Shown here: positions 38,701 through 49,483 of the stretch, one piece after another
Layout: every line of letters begins with the position of its first letter
Position numbering within the stretch: the first letter of the stretch is position 1
NCBI GenBank assembly: GCA_000499405.2
Contig: HG738138.1
Coordinates: 14,509,208 to 14,573,207 of the forward strand
Source of the DNA: Onchocerca volvulus
Taxonomy: Eukaryota > Nematoda > Chromadorea > Rhabditida > Onchocercidae
Direction of reading: 5' to 3'
DNA length: 64,000 nt
The notes under the pieces: generated by a model
What the model was told of the DNA's origin: nothing
Database searches by the model: none
Seen by the model: only the letters and a program-made list of their open reading frames with translations
Program-made: the position numbers and the translations under genes

Positions 38701-41700
38701 CAACAATCTTAATTGATTCTTTCTCAAGCAATTTTAGTTTACTGCTTTCTAACTTTTATGAAAATTAAAAGAATGCGAGACAATTTTCTGCATTTCCAAA
38801 GTTTCGTAAAATTTATGAGAAATAATAAAATTGAACCGATAGAAAATGAAAAGAAATTTAAACAAAATGTTTATCGTATTTATAATGATAATAATAATAA
38901 TAATCAAGCGGTAAGAAAATAATGGAAAAAAATTAAAATTAATAATTAAAAAAATTTTTTCCGATTTCATTGATCTATTATATTTGTCATTTTCTACATG
39001 ATTGAAACTAACGTAGACACCGAAATTTCTGCAATGTGAAGTCATTCACAAAAAAAAGAAAAAATTGATAAAATATTACAGATATAATATGAAAAACATA
39101 TTTAAAAATTTGAAACATTTTGTGATGAAATTAATTTAAAATTAAATGATTACTGTATAATGATAGCGAAAAAGTAGAGTATTCGTTATCAGTTTGATAA
39201 TTCTTTCTTTAACCGACAAACATCATGGAACAATAATAAATGAACCATTTCAAACTTTCACAACTCATCTTCTCTTCCCCGCCATCTTTTTCCCTTTTCT
39301 CTTATTTCCTGTTCTTTTCTCCCCGACACTCTCGATCCCATCTTTCTCCGTTTCCCGAAATTTCTTTTTTTTTTTTGAAATGCATACCAATAATTGTCAA
39401 CCGATTTTTCGCATGCCTTTCATTGTCGATTGTTTTTATTATTTTTTTCATTATTATTTACAATTAAATTTTGTTAAAATAAAAAAAAAATTATGATGAT
39501 AATTCCAAAATTATCAACCTAAATATGATAATTCAAGTTTTCTGAATCTTGGAATCTAGATCTCATCAATCTTAAAATAATCTATCTTATAAATCTTGGA
39601 ATAATCATTGATAATTTAAGTCTTATCAATTTTTGAATAGTTATGATAATAAATCTCCAACTCTTACAAAATCTCTAACTCTTACAAAATCTAACTCCTA
39701 CAGATCTTGAGATAAACATGGTAATTTAATTCTTATCAACCTTAGAAAATAAATAGTCTTATAAATCTTGAAGTAATCATAATAATCTAAATCTTATCAA
39801 TGTTATGTTTTTCATGATATAATGGATTGTGTACTTTGATCTTTCTTAAACAATTATCGATATTGAATGAATTTATCATTACTAAAATACTAGTACTAAG
39901 TGAAATAAAATACTCATTGTAACAAATTACATTTTACACTGATGAACATTTTTGTGATTACAATTTATTCAAAAAATATCAATCATCAAGTATAGCAATT
40001 ATAGTTCATATTAATTACTTAATATAATCAATCATTAATTACGCATATCAGTACTTGCCATTTACGACAATCATAATAACAGTTATCATATATGCTCATT
40101 TTAATTTAATCAGTGGTGATAATATTTCCAACTTATGATAATCATTATTAAATCAATTGCTAATGATAAATTAATGGTGATAATAATATTTGTTTTCTCA
40201 CTCTTATGCTATTTGAAGCGATCTTTCAAAATTCATTCTTTTTTCAAATATTATTAATAAGAATACACAGCGAATCAACCAGATGCTTTTTAATGCTCAA
40301 ATTTCGGCTGAATAACTTTTCTTCTTACGATGTTCAATTTTTTAATTACTCAAAAACTAATTACATCAAGGAGAAAATGTGACAGAATATTGCAGTTTCT
40401 TCAAAAAAAAAAAATTTCATATCCATCACAAAACATATTTTATTTTGCATCGATTTAACTCATTCAAAACTTTAATAAAAATTTTTAAGAAATTTGGCAT
40501 TTACGCTTTGTTTTATTCGTTTTTAAATTTTTAAAAATAAACATGTCATATTTACCATACATTTTAATTTCATTGCTATTAATTGCTAAATTTTTTCTTT
40601 TTCAAGTGTGAACGGTCGCCGTAGTGGGACGGCCCGAAATGATAGTAGATGGTCCTTTTGTTTAAAAAATTTTTTTCAAAGCGCATTTAAGCCATTTTAG
40701 CTGATTATTTACATTATATAATTCGTATATTATATCATTTAGAAAAAAACGATACTAATTAATTAATATTAATTATTGCGATTAATCAGACAAATATTAT
40801 TTATAACATTAATTAGTAAGAAATATCACTCAATAAGTATTATTTATTTATTTACTAAAAGAAAATATAGAAAGTTGAATAATTAATTATAATAATTTTT
40901 TTCTCAAATTTAATCTATTTTAAATTTTTGGAGAAATTTTAAAAAGATTGCTAAAATTGGATTACTTTCTCAATATTCATATTCAAATTTAACATCTTTC
41001 ACTTTGCTAATGTATATGTAATTATATTTTTCAGCAAATTTGCATTCATTCTAATAATACTGTAATTTCTAACTCTCATTGAGTTTACTTTAAAATTTCA
41101 AATTATCAAATTATCAGAACAAAAAAAAAAAAAAAAAAAATAAAAGAAAAAGAAAAAGAATAAATGAATGACTTAAATATTCCGTTGATTAAATTTATAT
41201 CAGAAATTAAATATTTATTAACTGCATAGAATTTGTATATGTTAAAAATTATTCATACGTGATATGTAACACGTGATAATGTGATTATATGCATTTCGAG
41301 AAGAATTTTCATTTATGCAAATTTCTGTGATCTGATTGTTTCACAAAAAATTTTTGATAAATGCGAGAAAATAGCGTTATTCATTATTTTATTATTTTAA
41401 TAATGTTTTTAAGTTTTGCTTTTTTTACCATTTCTTTTCTCTTTTTCTTTGCTATTTTAGGTATCGAAATTACATTATAAAAGATTAAAATTCGAGTTAG
41501 ACTTGATTTCAATGTTAAAATTAATGAAATAATTTTGCAGATTAGTAATTTAATGTGTCAAAAATTTCTTGTTATATTTTTAATCAAATATTTCTATCAA
41601 ATATCAGCACAACTAACAGAACGAACGAATGAAGGTAAGATGAGTTATTAAATTACGAGTCGATTGATATGAATTTCATTTAAAAATAACTTTTCTATTA

Positions 41701-44700
41701 ATTATTGTTCTATTGTAAACATAGAAAAATGAAATTAAATTAATAAATCTAAAAGGCCAACTCTTATTTTTATAAAAGTAATAAAATGAAACATTTTGTA
41801 GCTCAATTAAATTGTCCAAAATTATGATATTGATTATAAATTTAAATTTGACAAAAAAATAAATAAAGGAAAGAAGTAAATGCTGGAGAGAAGTAGCAAA
41901 TTAAAAAACGAATAAAACAAAAGCTTTTTTTTTTTAACAAAAATTAGAAAAACTATTAGAAAAGCAAAATTATGTTAATTTAATGAAAGAAATTACTGAC
42001 CCATTTTTTTTTATTTTTAAAATTTACTTTGTTATCAATGTTCTGAATCATTCGAATTTTTGATTTTCATAATTAACAATTTGTTCATAGCATTAAAATA
42101 TGAGTCATAAAAATTGCAATCATTCAATTTTTTTATTAATTTTTTTTTGTTTTATATTTTTGTTATTATTACACACAATTTAAAAAATTTTCAATTAATA
42201 AATTATTAAAATGTTAAATTTATTCTGATGCAATAGAATATTAATTACTAAAATATATAATAATTACAGTATGAAATTTTTTCCTAATTAAAATTAAATT
42301 TAGAAAATTGTTAAAATTTGATTAAATTCAATAAAATTTTTATCTTTAAGCAGAAGAAATTTCGAAACATTAATTGAATGTAAATTATTATCACTTAGTA
42401 TTGTTCAAATTAATAGATTTAAAGAATTTAAGCATAAGTTTTTCATGTGGGTTTTTATTTTCAGCAATACACTTCTGTGATCCATCAATACCTAATGATT
42501 GCGGTTTCGAAGGAAAATGTGTGCGACATTTAAACGGTAATCGATGTCGCTGTCCAATCGGTCGGATGGGGATAATGTGTCGTCGTAAGTGGAATTTAAA
42601 ATTTGAAAAAAATTTAAAAATTTTGCGCATTTGAAACTTAGAATAAACTTCATAGTTCAATTTCAAAATTAATTTGAAACTTCCTAAAATAAATTTTAAA
42701 TATGATATATGAAGAAATGAGCTAAAATTGATTATATACTTATAGAAAAACTTTAAAAACTAAGCAAAGATAAGAAATGAAACAATCGCATTTTTTAAAA
42801 TTTCTTATATAATGTAATAAAAAAATCCTTAATTACCGATTATTAGCAAATATAATAATTGGAATTAAATTGGATTTTTACTTTAGTAGAAATTTGTAAC
42901 TTCAAATTTAAAAGTTGAAGTTTTTTTAGGACCTTGTCAGGATATCTACAAGTCATGTAAACACTGGGAAGAAGAAAATCGATGTCGATGGGCTAAACCT
43001 TTTTCACCATTTTTTGAAGACAATTGCGCCGAAAGTTGTGGCATATGTAAAAGCAATGGTCGATGTTAGTTTAAATTTAAAAAAAAAAAAAAAAAAAAAA
43101 GAATTCACCAATTTTTTGTTTTCTATTTCATTAATTTCAATTAAACTACATTTCATATCTAAAATCACATGTATTGTTTTTTTTAATTCATAAAAAAAAA
43201 AGATTCAAATGAAAAGTTTAAACGGAAAATTCCTATTTGAATTTTAGAAATTAAATATCGTTTTAATATGAAAATAAAGAACAATATAAAATACATATTT
43301 AAATGGCGCCATATACAAGAAAATTTTCATTAATATTTATCATTTTTAATTAGAACTTGAATAAATCTCATTTGATTGCTATTTTGTTTCTATCACTGCT
43401 CTTTGACATCATTACTTAGTGAGTTCTTTTTGACGGTATTTACCTAAATTTGATCAAATAACAAAATAAATTAAATTAATTTCAATATAAATATAATGAA
43501 AGTCTTTCATTAATCATTATTTAATTATTATTTATCAATTAATAGTACACAAACTAATATGAGAAAATTATTTTATTAAATTTAATTCTATAACAAAATA
43601 ATTAAAATTAGTTTCAATATGAATACATTATATTTCATTAATCAATATTTAATCATTATTTATAACATAATATAATGAATATCCCTTTATTATTTGGGAC
43701 CATTATTTGAAGCTGTGATTGTTAATTGATGATTACTATTATAATTGTTATTTAAAACTAACTAGTTGTAATTAAAGAAGTCATTATCTATCACTTTTTA
43801 TTACTCACTATTATAAATATTATTGTGAAAATACGTCTTTTCATTATCATTCAAATTTTTCATACTAAGATTAAACTATTCTTACCAATATTTGAAATAG
43901 ACAGATCATTTAATTAAATTTATAACTTTTATCATTCAGATTAATTTCTCTTATTCTTTCTTTCTTTTTTTCCATTGAATAACAATTACAAATTAAAATT
44001 CACGACTTTTTATTTCGAGAAAATATATTGCCATTTTTGTAAAATTCTTAATTTATTCCACAAACTTCAGTAATTTCAAATTTTAAAAATGAATTAGAAA
44101 TTTGATGCAAAATACTTGAAAAATACGAAAAAAAAAGTTTGTTTAGAAGATCAATTACTGCTTCCTATATTTTGACCCAATTTTCAAATTAAATCAATGG
44201 AATGTTTGAACAAATTCAATAAATAAAAACGAAATACGAGAATCTAATCAATTAAATGTTCGAAAGTATGGATATTGAGCATTTCATGTATTTTATTTAA
44301 TGATAATCGCTTCTGTAATAAAGTCCAGCGGAGTTTGAAATTAATGATTTGCGAAAAACATTAACTTTCAATAAATTAATTCTGGAAAAGAAGAATGAAC
44401 AAATTTGAATTTAATATTTCATTTATATTAGAACTAAAAAAAAAATTTTTATAAATATATTCAAATTGCTTTTATAAATTACATATTTTTGAATTATTTA
44501 ATAAATATCACTGGCAACTTTATCAAATATTTTTAGATATTTTCGGTTTAAACATCATTTGTTTATTTATTTACTTATTTTTAAATATATTTTAAATATT
44601 TTCAAAAGTTATCAATTATTAATCAAAGTAATCGATAATTTTCCGTCAATACTTTCAAGTGCCTTTTAAATTTAGCATTTTTGAAAAATATTTTTCAAAT

Positions 44701-47595
44701 ATAATGGTGCATTTAATGCAGATTCAATAATAAATTATATGCTTATTATAATTTGATGTTCTAGAAAATAAACATTTTTAGCATTAAAAATTCCATTACC
44801 ACCTATTCTTGAGCCAATTTCATGGATAATTGGCCGTTGGGAAACGGCAACATCAGCCGGTGATCGATTTCCGGTTTCATTTGAACATCCATACAAGGAA
44901 ATCTTGGATATCTCACTTGCCGAAACACCAATGTTCGATCGCCCACCCGTTAACATTTCGTTCGTATTTTTTTTTTTTCAAATATTCATAATCGAAAAAA
45001 AAAAGCGTCCATTTTTTATAAATAAAGAAAAAAATGACGCAAAAAATCGACTAATTTTTCAATCATCTTGCAATGCAGCATCTGATTATTCAATTGATAA
45101 AATTTTCACACTATCTAACTCTTTTTTCACTACAGTATCGAATTTATCAATTCATTTTTACTGTAATAAGTAAAGATATCTAATTTTTTAATTCTTTTCC
45201 ACTATAGTATCTAGTTTTTAATCCCTTTTCATTTTCACTTTTTCAGTTGATAATTTCTCATTACAATACCTAATCTTTTTCCACTACAGTATCGAATTTT
45301 TTAATTCTTTTTCACGCCAATGTTTAATTTTTCAGTCTAAAGCTTTACTATTATAGCATTCAATCTTGCAATTCAAAATTTTTACATTAAAGTACTCAAT
45401 TTTTCAATCTTTTTCCATTACAGCATCTAAAACTTTTTATCATTATAGTAGCTAATTTTTGAATCCCTTTTCATTTCAAGATAAAAATTTTCAATTCTTT
45501 TTCACCGAAGTACTAATTTTTCAATCTAAAGCTTTTTCATTTTGCAATATCCAGTTTTTCAATTCAAATCTTTTACATTACAGTAATTTTTCAATCACTT
45601 TTCATTACTATATCTAATTTTTCAATCGAAAGCATTCCATCACAGTATCTAATCTTAAAAATGTATTTGAATTTAACTTCTAGCATTATCAATAATTCAT
45701 AGCAATATGATGAAGGAAAATTCGTTTAGCGTCCGAGCATACACTAATGAAGGATCAGAATATGTTGAAGTTGGTTTCATGACCGGAAAACCGTCCCGTG
45801 AATCAACCGGATTCATCAAATCAAATCAATCATTGAATGAAAATGATCAAGTTGCTATTGAAATGGTCAGTAATACAGGTACTGTTGCTAATTCAAAATA
45901 AAATTTCGAAGAGAAAAAAAAGGATTAATTCTAACTATAATGAGAAAGAAAATTAATCTATATTTAAAAAAAAATTAATTAATTAAAATTGAGAAAGAAA
46001 TTTAAAAAATGAAATTAATATCCATATTTTCTCATTTTTATATTATATTTATAATTAAAAGACAAGATTAATATTTGTTTTATATGACACATATTCAAAC
46101 TTTTCCATTTCTTCTACCATATTTGTAATTCAAAAGAATGATTACATTTTCCCTAATTTTTATATTCTATTTCCTAAAAAAACTTTGCAATGGTTGTAAA
46201 ATGTGAAATTGAATTTTATCCCATGGGATCCAGCAAAAGAAATTGAATTTCACTTGATTTATGATTCATAACAGAGAAGTTTTGAAAAATAAAAAAAAAA
46301 AACTATTTTTTTGTTATATGTCATATCTTTTAATTTTTTTTAAAATTAATTGAAATTCGACTCACAATTTTGCATGGATCTAAATATGTCACATATTTCT
46401 GAATAATTTGATTAACTAAAAGAAACTTGAAACTTCATTTATGAATTTGATAACTAAATATGCAAATATTTGCTTGCAACTTTTAAACATATATCAATTC
46501 ATGATCATTTCGAATTATTATAATGAATAAATCTTACAAATAATTTAAATTATTAGGATGTAAAAGGGAAGGCAATAACATGAAGTATTGCAATCAAAAA
46601 ATAAAATAATTTAATGAATGACAATATTTTGAATCGAATTTCAATTAATTTTTATTCGCCGTAATCGATATGAAGTAATGGAATAGTTTAAGATAACTGT
46701 TTGCTCTTTTATAATTGGAAATTTCAGCCAAAATTCTACTTATTCTTAATTAAATTAAATTGATTGTTAATTAAATTAAACTGAACTTTAATTGAATTGA
46801 CCCATGCTCAATTATAATTTCGCGATAATTGATTTAAGCTGGCATACATTTTATTGATAATATTTTATTTCAGCCAAAACTTTCCTTATTTTTAATTGAA
46901 TTAAATAAAACTCAATTAAGTTTATTTGCGCTCAATGAAAAGATTTGGTTGCTTTAGTTAATTACTTAAACTCATCAACACTACTAATAATTCACTTGCG
47001 TCACAAATTAAAAATTACCATTTAATTGGATTTTTTGATTTTAATTAAACATAATATTAGAGTTCTTTAAAAATTTAAAGTAAGCAAAACTATTTAAACC
47101 AATGAGTTTTCATTTATTTTTTTCCTCAGTATTAATTATTAGATTAAAAATTCTCAATTAAATTGAACTTTTATTCATTCATTTATTACAATTGCAGGCA
47201 TAATTACAATTGAAGAAGGAATTTTACGCGATAATGAAATTTCGCTTACTTTAAAATATAAACAAGGAATATCAAAAGCTTATCAATATTTCTTAAAAAA
47301 GGTGTTAACTTATTTTCCGTCAATTTTTTTCAAATTTTTTTAATTTTAAATTTTTAAAGATTTTTCGTTTTGCAAAAATGAATTTTTTATTTTTCACATA
47401 TATCAAAATTGCATACACATCAATTTTTTAAGTTATTTTTTCACAATTTTTTTTATTTTAAGTTTTAAAAATTTCTTCATTTTGTGAAAAAAAGTTTTTA
47501 TTTTTGCATATTTCAAAATTGCATATGAATATTACTGCATTACTGCCGATATAAATTTTGATTTAAAGAAGGAAAAGACATAAGTTTATATTAAT

Positions 47596-47636
<41 letters not shown>

Positions 47637-49483
47637 CCAAGAGTTTTGATATATTTAGCAAAAATTTATGATATCAGACAAGTGGCTAAAATATTAAAGA
47701 AAAAAGTTTATGTTTTGATTGAAATAATATATTTTCAAAGGGAGAAATTTCTTGAATATTATTTAAATACTAAACAAATTGATAATAAAATTGTTATATA
47801 ATTGGCTTAACATAATTTTTGAAGTCACTAAAATTTATGCTTGTATAATAAATTAGTAATTGTCAAATATGGAAAATTTTTTGACTATCCTTGAGTAATA
47901 TATTGCAAAAATACCATTAATTATTAAAGTTTGTTAAAAATCATTAAAATTTAAAACTACAAAATTAATAAATTTTTATAAATTCTAATTTTATGCAAAT
48001 AAATAAAGAAGAATCTTTTTTATAGTCACGGCGATCTTTCAAGTTAAAAAATTGGAATATACTAATGGAAAAGACAGTTATGGAACTTTCAAATGGTACT
48101 ATTCGGAAATGGCTGAAACGATATCGAAGGACGAAAGATTATTTAATGGAATATTAAAATTGTTTAAAAAAATAATAATAATTGAAAAAGCTTACCAGCT
48201 CGAAACTACCTGATAAGCTGATAGTATTTTTCACAGCATCCTAAAAATATTCACCTTTTTTTTTCGATAAGAATGTTATCAAAATTTTGCAAAAATTTGA
48301 GGATGATTCGAAAAAAAAATTGTTGAGCTCTGATAAAATTGTTAGCATAAAATAATCATATCACATTATTAAATAATCGTATTATATTTTAAAATTTCAA
48401 ATTTGATAAATAATAGTTCAACACTAGATAAACAAATAAATTACGATATGTAAACGAATAAGAATACTTTTGGGTTTTTTTTCCCTCAAATATAAGTGAA
48501 AGAAACATATGTATAGAAAAGATCAACCAAATTTTAAATAAATGAAATTAAGCTTGAATAAAAGATAATTAGACGTAATTTAAAATTTTTTTTTTGTTTA
48601 CATATGATTTATATGAACAAAACAGCCCATTTTTTGAAATAATTTGAAAATATACATTGATTTTGTAAAATTCATCCATTATTCTTGGCAATAAAAATAC
48701 ATAATTGTTTGCTTAGAAAAAGAAAGTAAAAATTCAGTCCTTTTTTTTTCTTTTTTCTTTGTATGCGAACAATATTTTATGAATATAGTCAAATATGACC
48801 AATCGATAGACTAAATTATATCAAATTAAAGAAAAGAAAAGAAAGAAAAAAAATTTTAAATAGCTGATCTATCAATAACGTTAAATATGTTGAATTAAAC
48901 ATAGAATTATTGAATATCGAATTGTTGATAGGTATATATCAATAATATCATTCAAATTAAATATTGAATTATTGACTTATTAAATTATTGAAATTAAAGT
49001 GGAATTATTGAAATTCAATGTATAAATATTGAATTGAATATTTAAAAAAAATTATAATATATTGATAGAAAATTTAAATTAAATTTAATTCAAATCATTA
49101 AAGTATTTGCATGTTGAATTATCGAAATTATTGAAATTGAAAGCGAAATTATCAATTATTTCTATGGAAAATGAAAAAATTAAAAAAAGAATAAAATAAA
49201 AAATAAATGAAATGCTTACCAATTTAATAATTTGATATAAGAAAACACTCATTGTAACATTAATAATTTTATTTGGATGGATGACAGGTCGTGTACCTTT
49301 CTTATAATATTTCAACAGATCACTATGTAATCGATATGTTAACGGTACATCACGTCGGTTCAGTGGTTCGTTGAATTTTGTGTTATAAATTGTTGAATTA
49401 CAACGTGAAGATGATAGCATCGATGATAGTAAAAATATTAGAAATAACAAGGAATATGCAAAATACATCGAAATTATTGCCAT
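32709..49483 (-). CDS. Cys-loop ligand-gated ion channel subunit, nicotinic receptor-like
   Basis: Predicted pentameric neurotransmitter-gated channel subunit. Twelve exons: 49483-49220, 48240-48196, 38329-38220, 37786-37649, 37135-37006, 36224-36113, 35983-35899, 35702-35563, 34376-34226, 34004-33962, 33646-33483, 32940-32709. All phases agree and give 537 aa. It starts with a signal-like hydrophobic segment (MYFAYSLLFLIFLLS), then LHSDLLKYYKKGTRPV, YWKDDFLQWNPKDYDG and IWIPEFSLYY. The Cys-loop is C-13 residues-C (CKLDVKFFPFDIQQC, about 175-189), then LLFGSWAH. TM1 is FNLVIPSTIITLVAVIGFHT, TM2 LGIMTLMSMSVILLAIVEDM, TM3 LFYFILLAIIGSSTV and TM4 IISLSFYVLLVAVTVFLFF. The acidic residues flanking TM2 (D before, E after) suggest cation selectivity. 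No vicinal Cys pair is seen in the loop C region, so it is a non-alpha type. Oddities are a TM2-TM3 linker about 10 residues longer than usual, a short TM3-TM4 loop and a Cys-rich tail after TM4. Intron 2 (about 9.9 kb) contains the gene at 41553-48157 on the other strand. The exon 5 donor could be at 37006 or 37012. Ligand unknown. Confidence 0.9.
34980..35290. other. GC-richer island inside a channel intron
   Basis: Within the intron between TM3 and TM2 exons. Composition is clearly less AT-rich than the flanks. It contains a small hairpin CCGCC-AATGAA-GGCGG (35164-35179), the palindrome ACCTGTCACAGGT (35212-35224) and a textbook TATAAAAG (35248-35255). This could be an internal promoter, a non-coding RNA gene or an old mobile-element remnant. 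No protein or known RNA recognised. Confidence 0.35.
35309..35373 (+). repeat. AAACATTTA(C) short tandem repeat
   Basis: Several copies of AAAACATTTAC and related ACATTTAC units directly follow the GC-richer island in the same intron. Confidence 0.7.
36374..36524. repeat. about 30-bp degenerate tandem repeat in a channel intron
   Basis: Around five copies of a unit like TTTTGAGGATATGGTAAAAC followed by TACAGAAA, spaced roughly 30 bp with small indels. Confidence 0.7.
39525..39815. repeat. AT-rich degenerate tandem repeat
   Basis: Repeated blocks resembling CTTATAAATCTTGGAATAAT and AATTTAAGTCTTATCAA, with a local CTCTTACAAAATCTCTAA duplication. It lies in intron 2 of the channel gene, upstream of the nested gene. 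Confidence 0.55.
40606..40653. promoter_or_regulatory. isolated GC-rich element with hairpin
   Basis: A short GC-rich block in very AT-rich DNA, about 0.9 kb upstream of the nested plus-strand gene. It contains GCCGT-AGTGGG-ACGGC (40618-40633), an exact 5-bp stem with a 6-base loop. It may be a regulatory element or a small structured RNA; nothing recognised. Confidence 0.35.
41553..48157 (+). CDS. secreted EGF + ShK + nitrobindin-like (THAP4-type barrel) protein
   Basis: Seven exons, 41553-41634, 42465-42584, 42930-43064, 44782-44959, 45703-45878, 47198-47301, 48026-48157, give 308 aa with consistent phases. The N-terminus is a signal peptide (MCQKFLVIFLIKYFYQISAQ). Exon 2 is one EGF-like domain with six Cys (C32 to about C65: ...NDCGFEGKCVRHLN...CRC...C). 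Exon 3 is one ShK/ShKT domain (PCQDIYKSCKHWEE, then NCAESCGIC; six Cys). Exons 4-7 match the beta-barrel domain of nitrobindin, as in the C-terminus of THAP4: PILEPISWIIGRWE, RFPVSFEHPYKEILDISLAE, EVGFMTGKPSRESTGFIK and KTVMELSNG...LKRY. Nitrobindins bind ferric heme. The C-terminal proximal His (in a QHLHVTY-type segment) seems replaced here (RKWLKRY), so heme binding is doubtful. The gene lies wholly within intron 2 of the minus-strand channel gene. An acceptor 12 nt before the ATG suggests trans-splicing. Function is not known. Confidence 0.88.
45105..45658. repeat. intronic minisatellite, about 35-40 bp unit
   Basis: Roughly 14 degenerate copies of a unit resembling TTTTTCACTACAGTATCTAA followed by TTTTTCAATC, filling most of the intron before exon 5 of the nested gene. 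Many copies resemble a 3' splice site (polypyrimidine tract plus ACAG). Confidence 0.85.
47599..47634. repeat. (AT)n microsatellite
   Basis: About 18 uninterrupted AT dinucleotides in the intron before the last exon of the nested secreted-protein gene. Confidence 0.95.

Noticed and set aside
38941..39030. Minus-strand block NFGVYVSFNHVENDKYNR considered as the missing channel exon 2
   Set aside because: No usable donor follows it. The exon at 48196-48240 (DAVKNTISLSGSFEL) fits phase and position instead.
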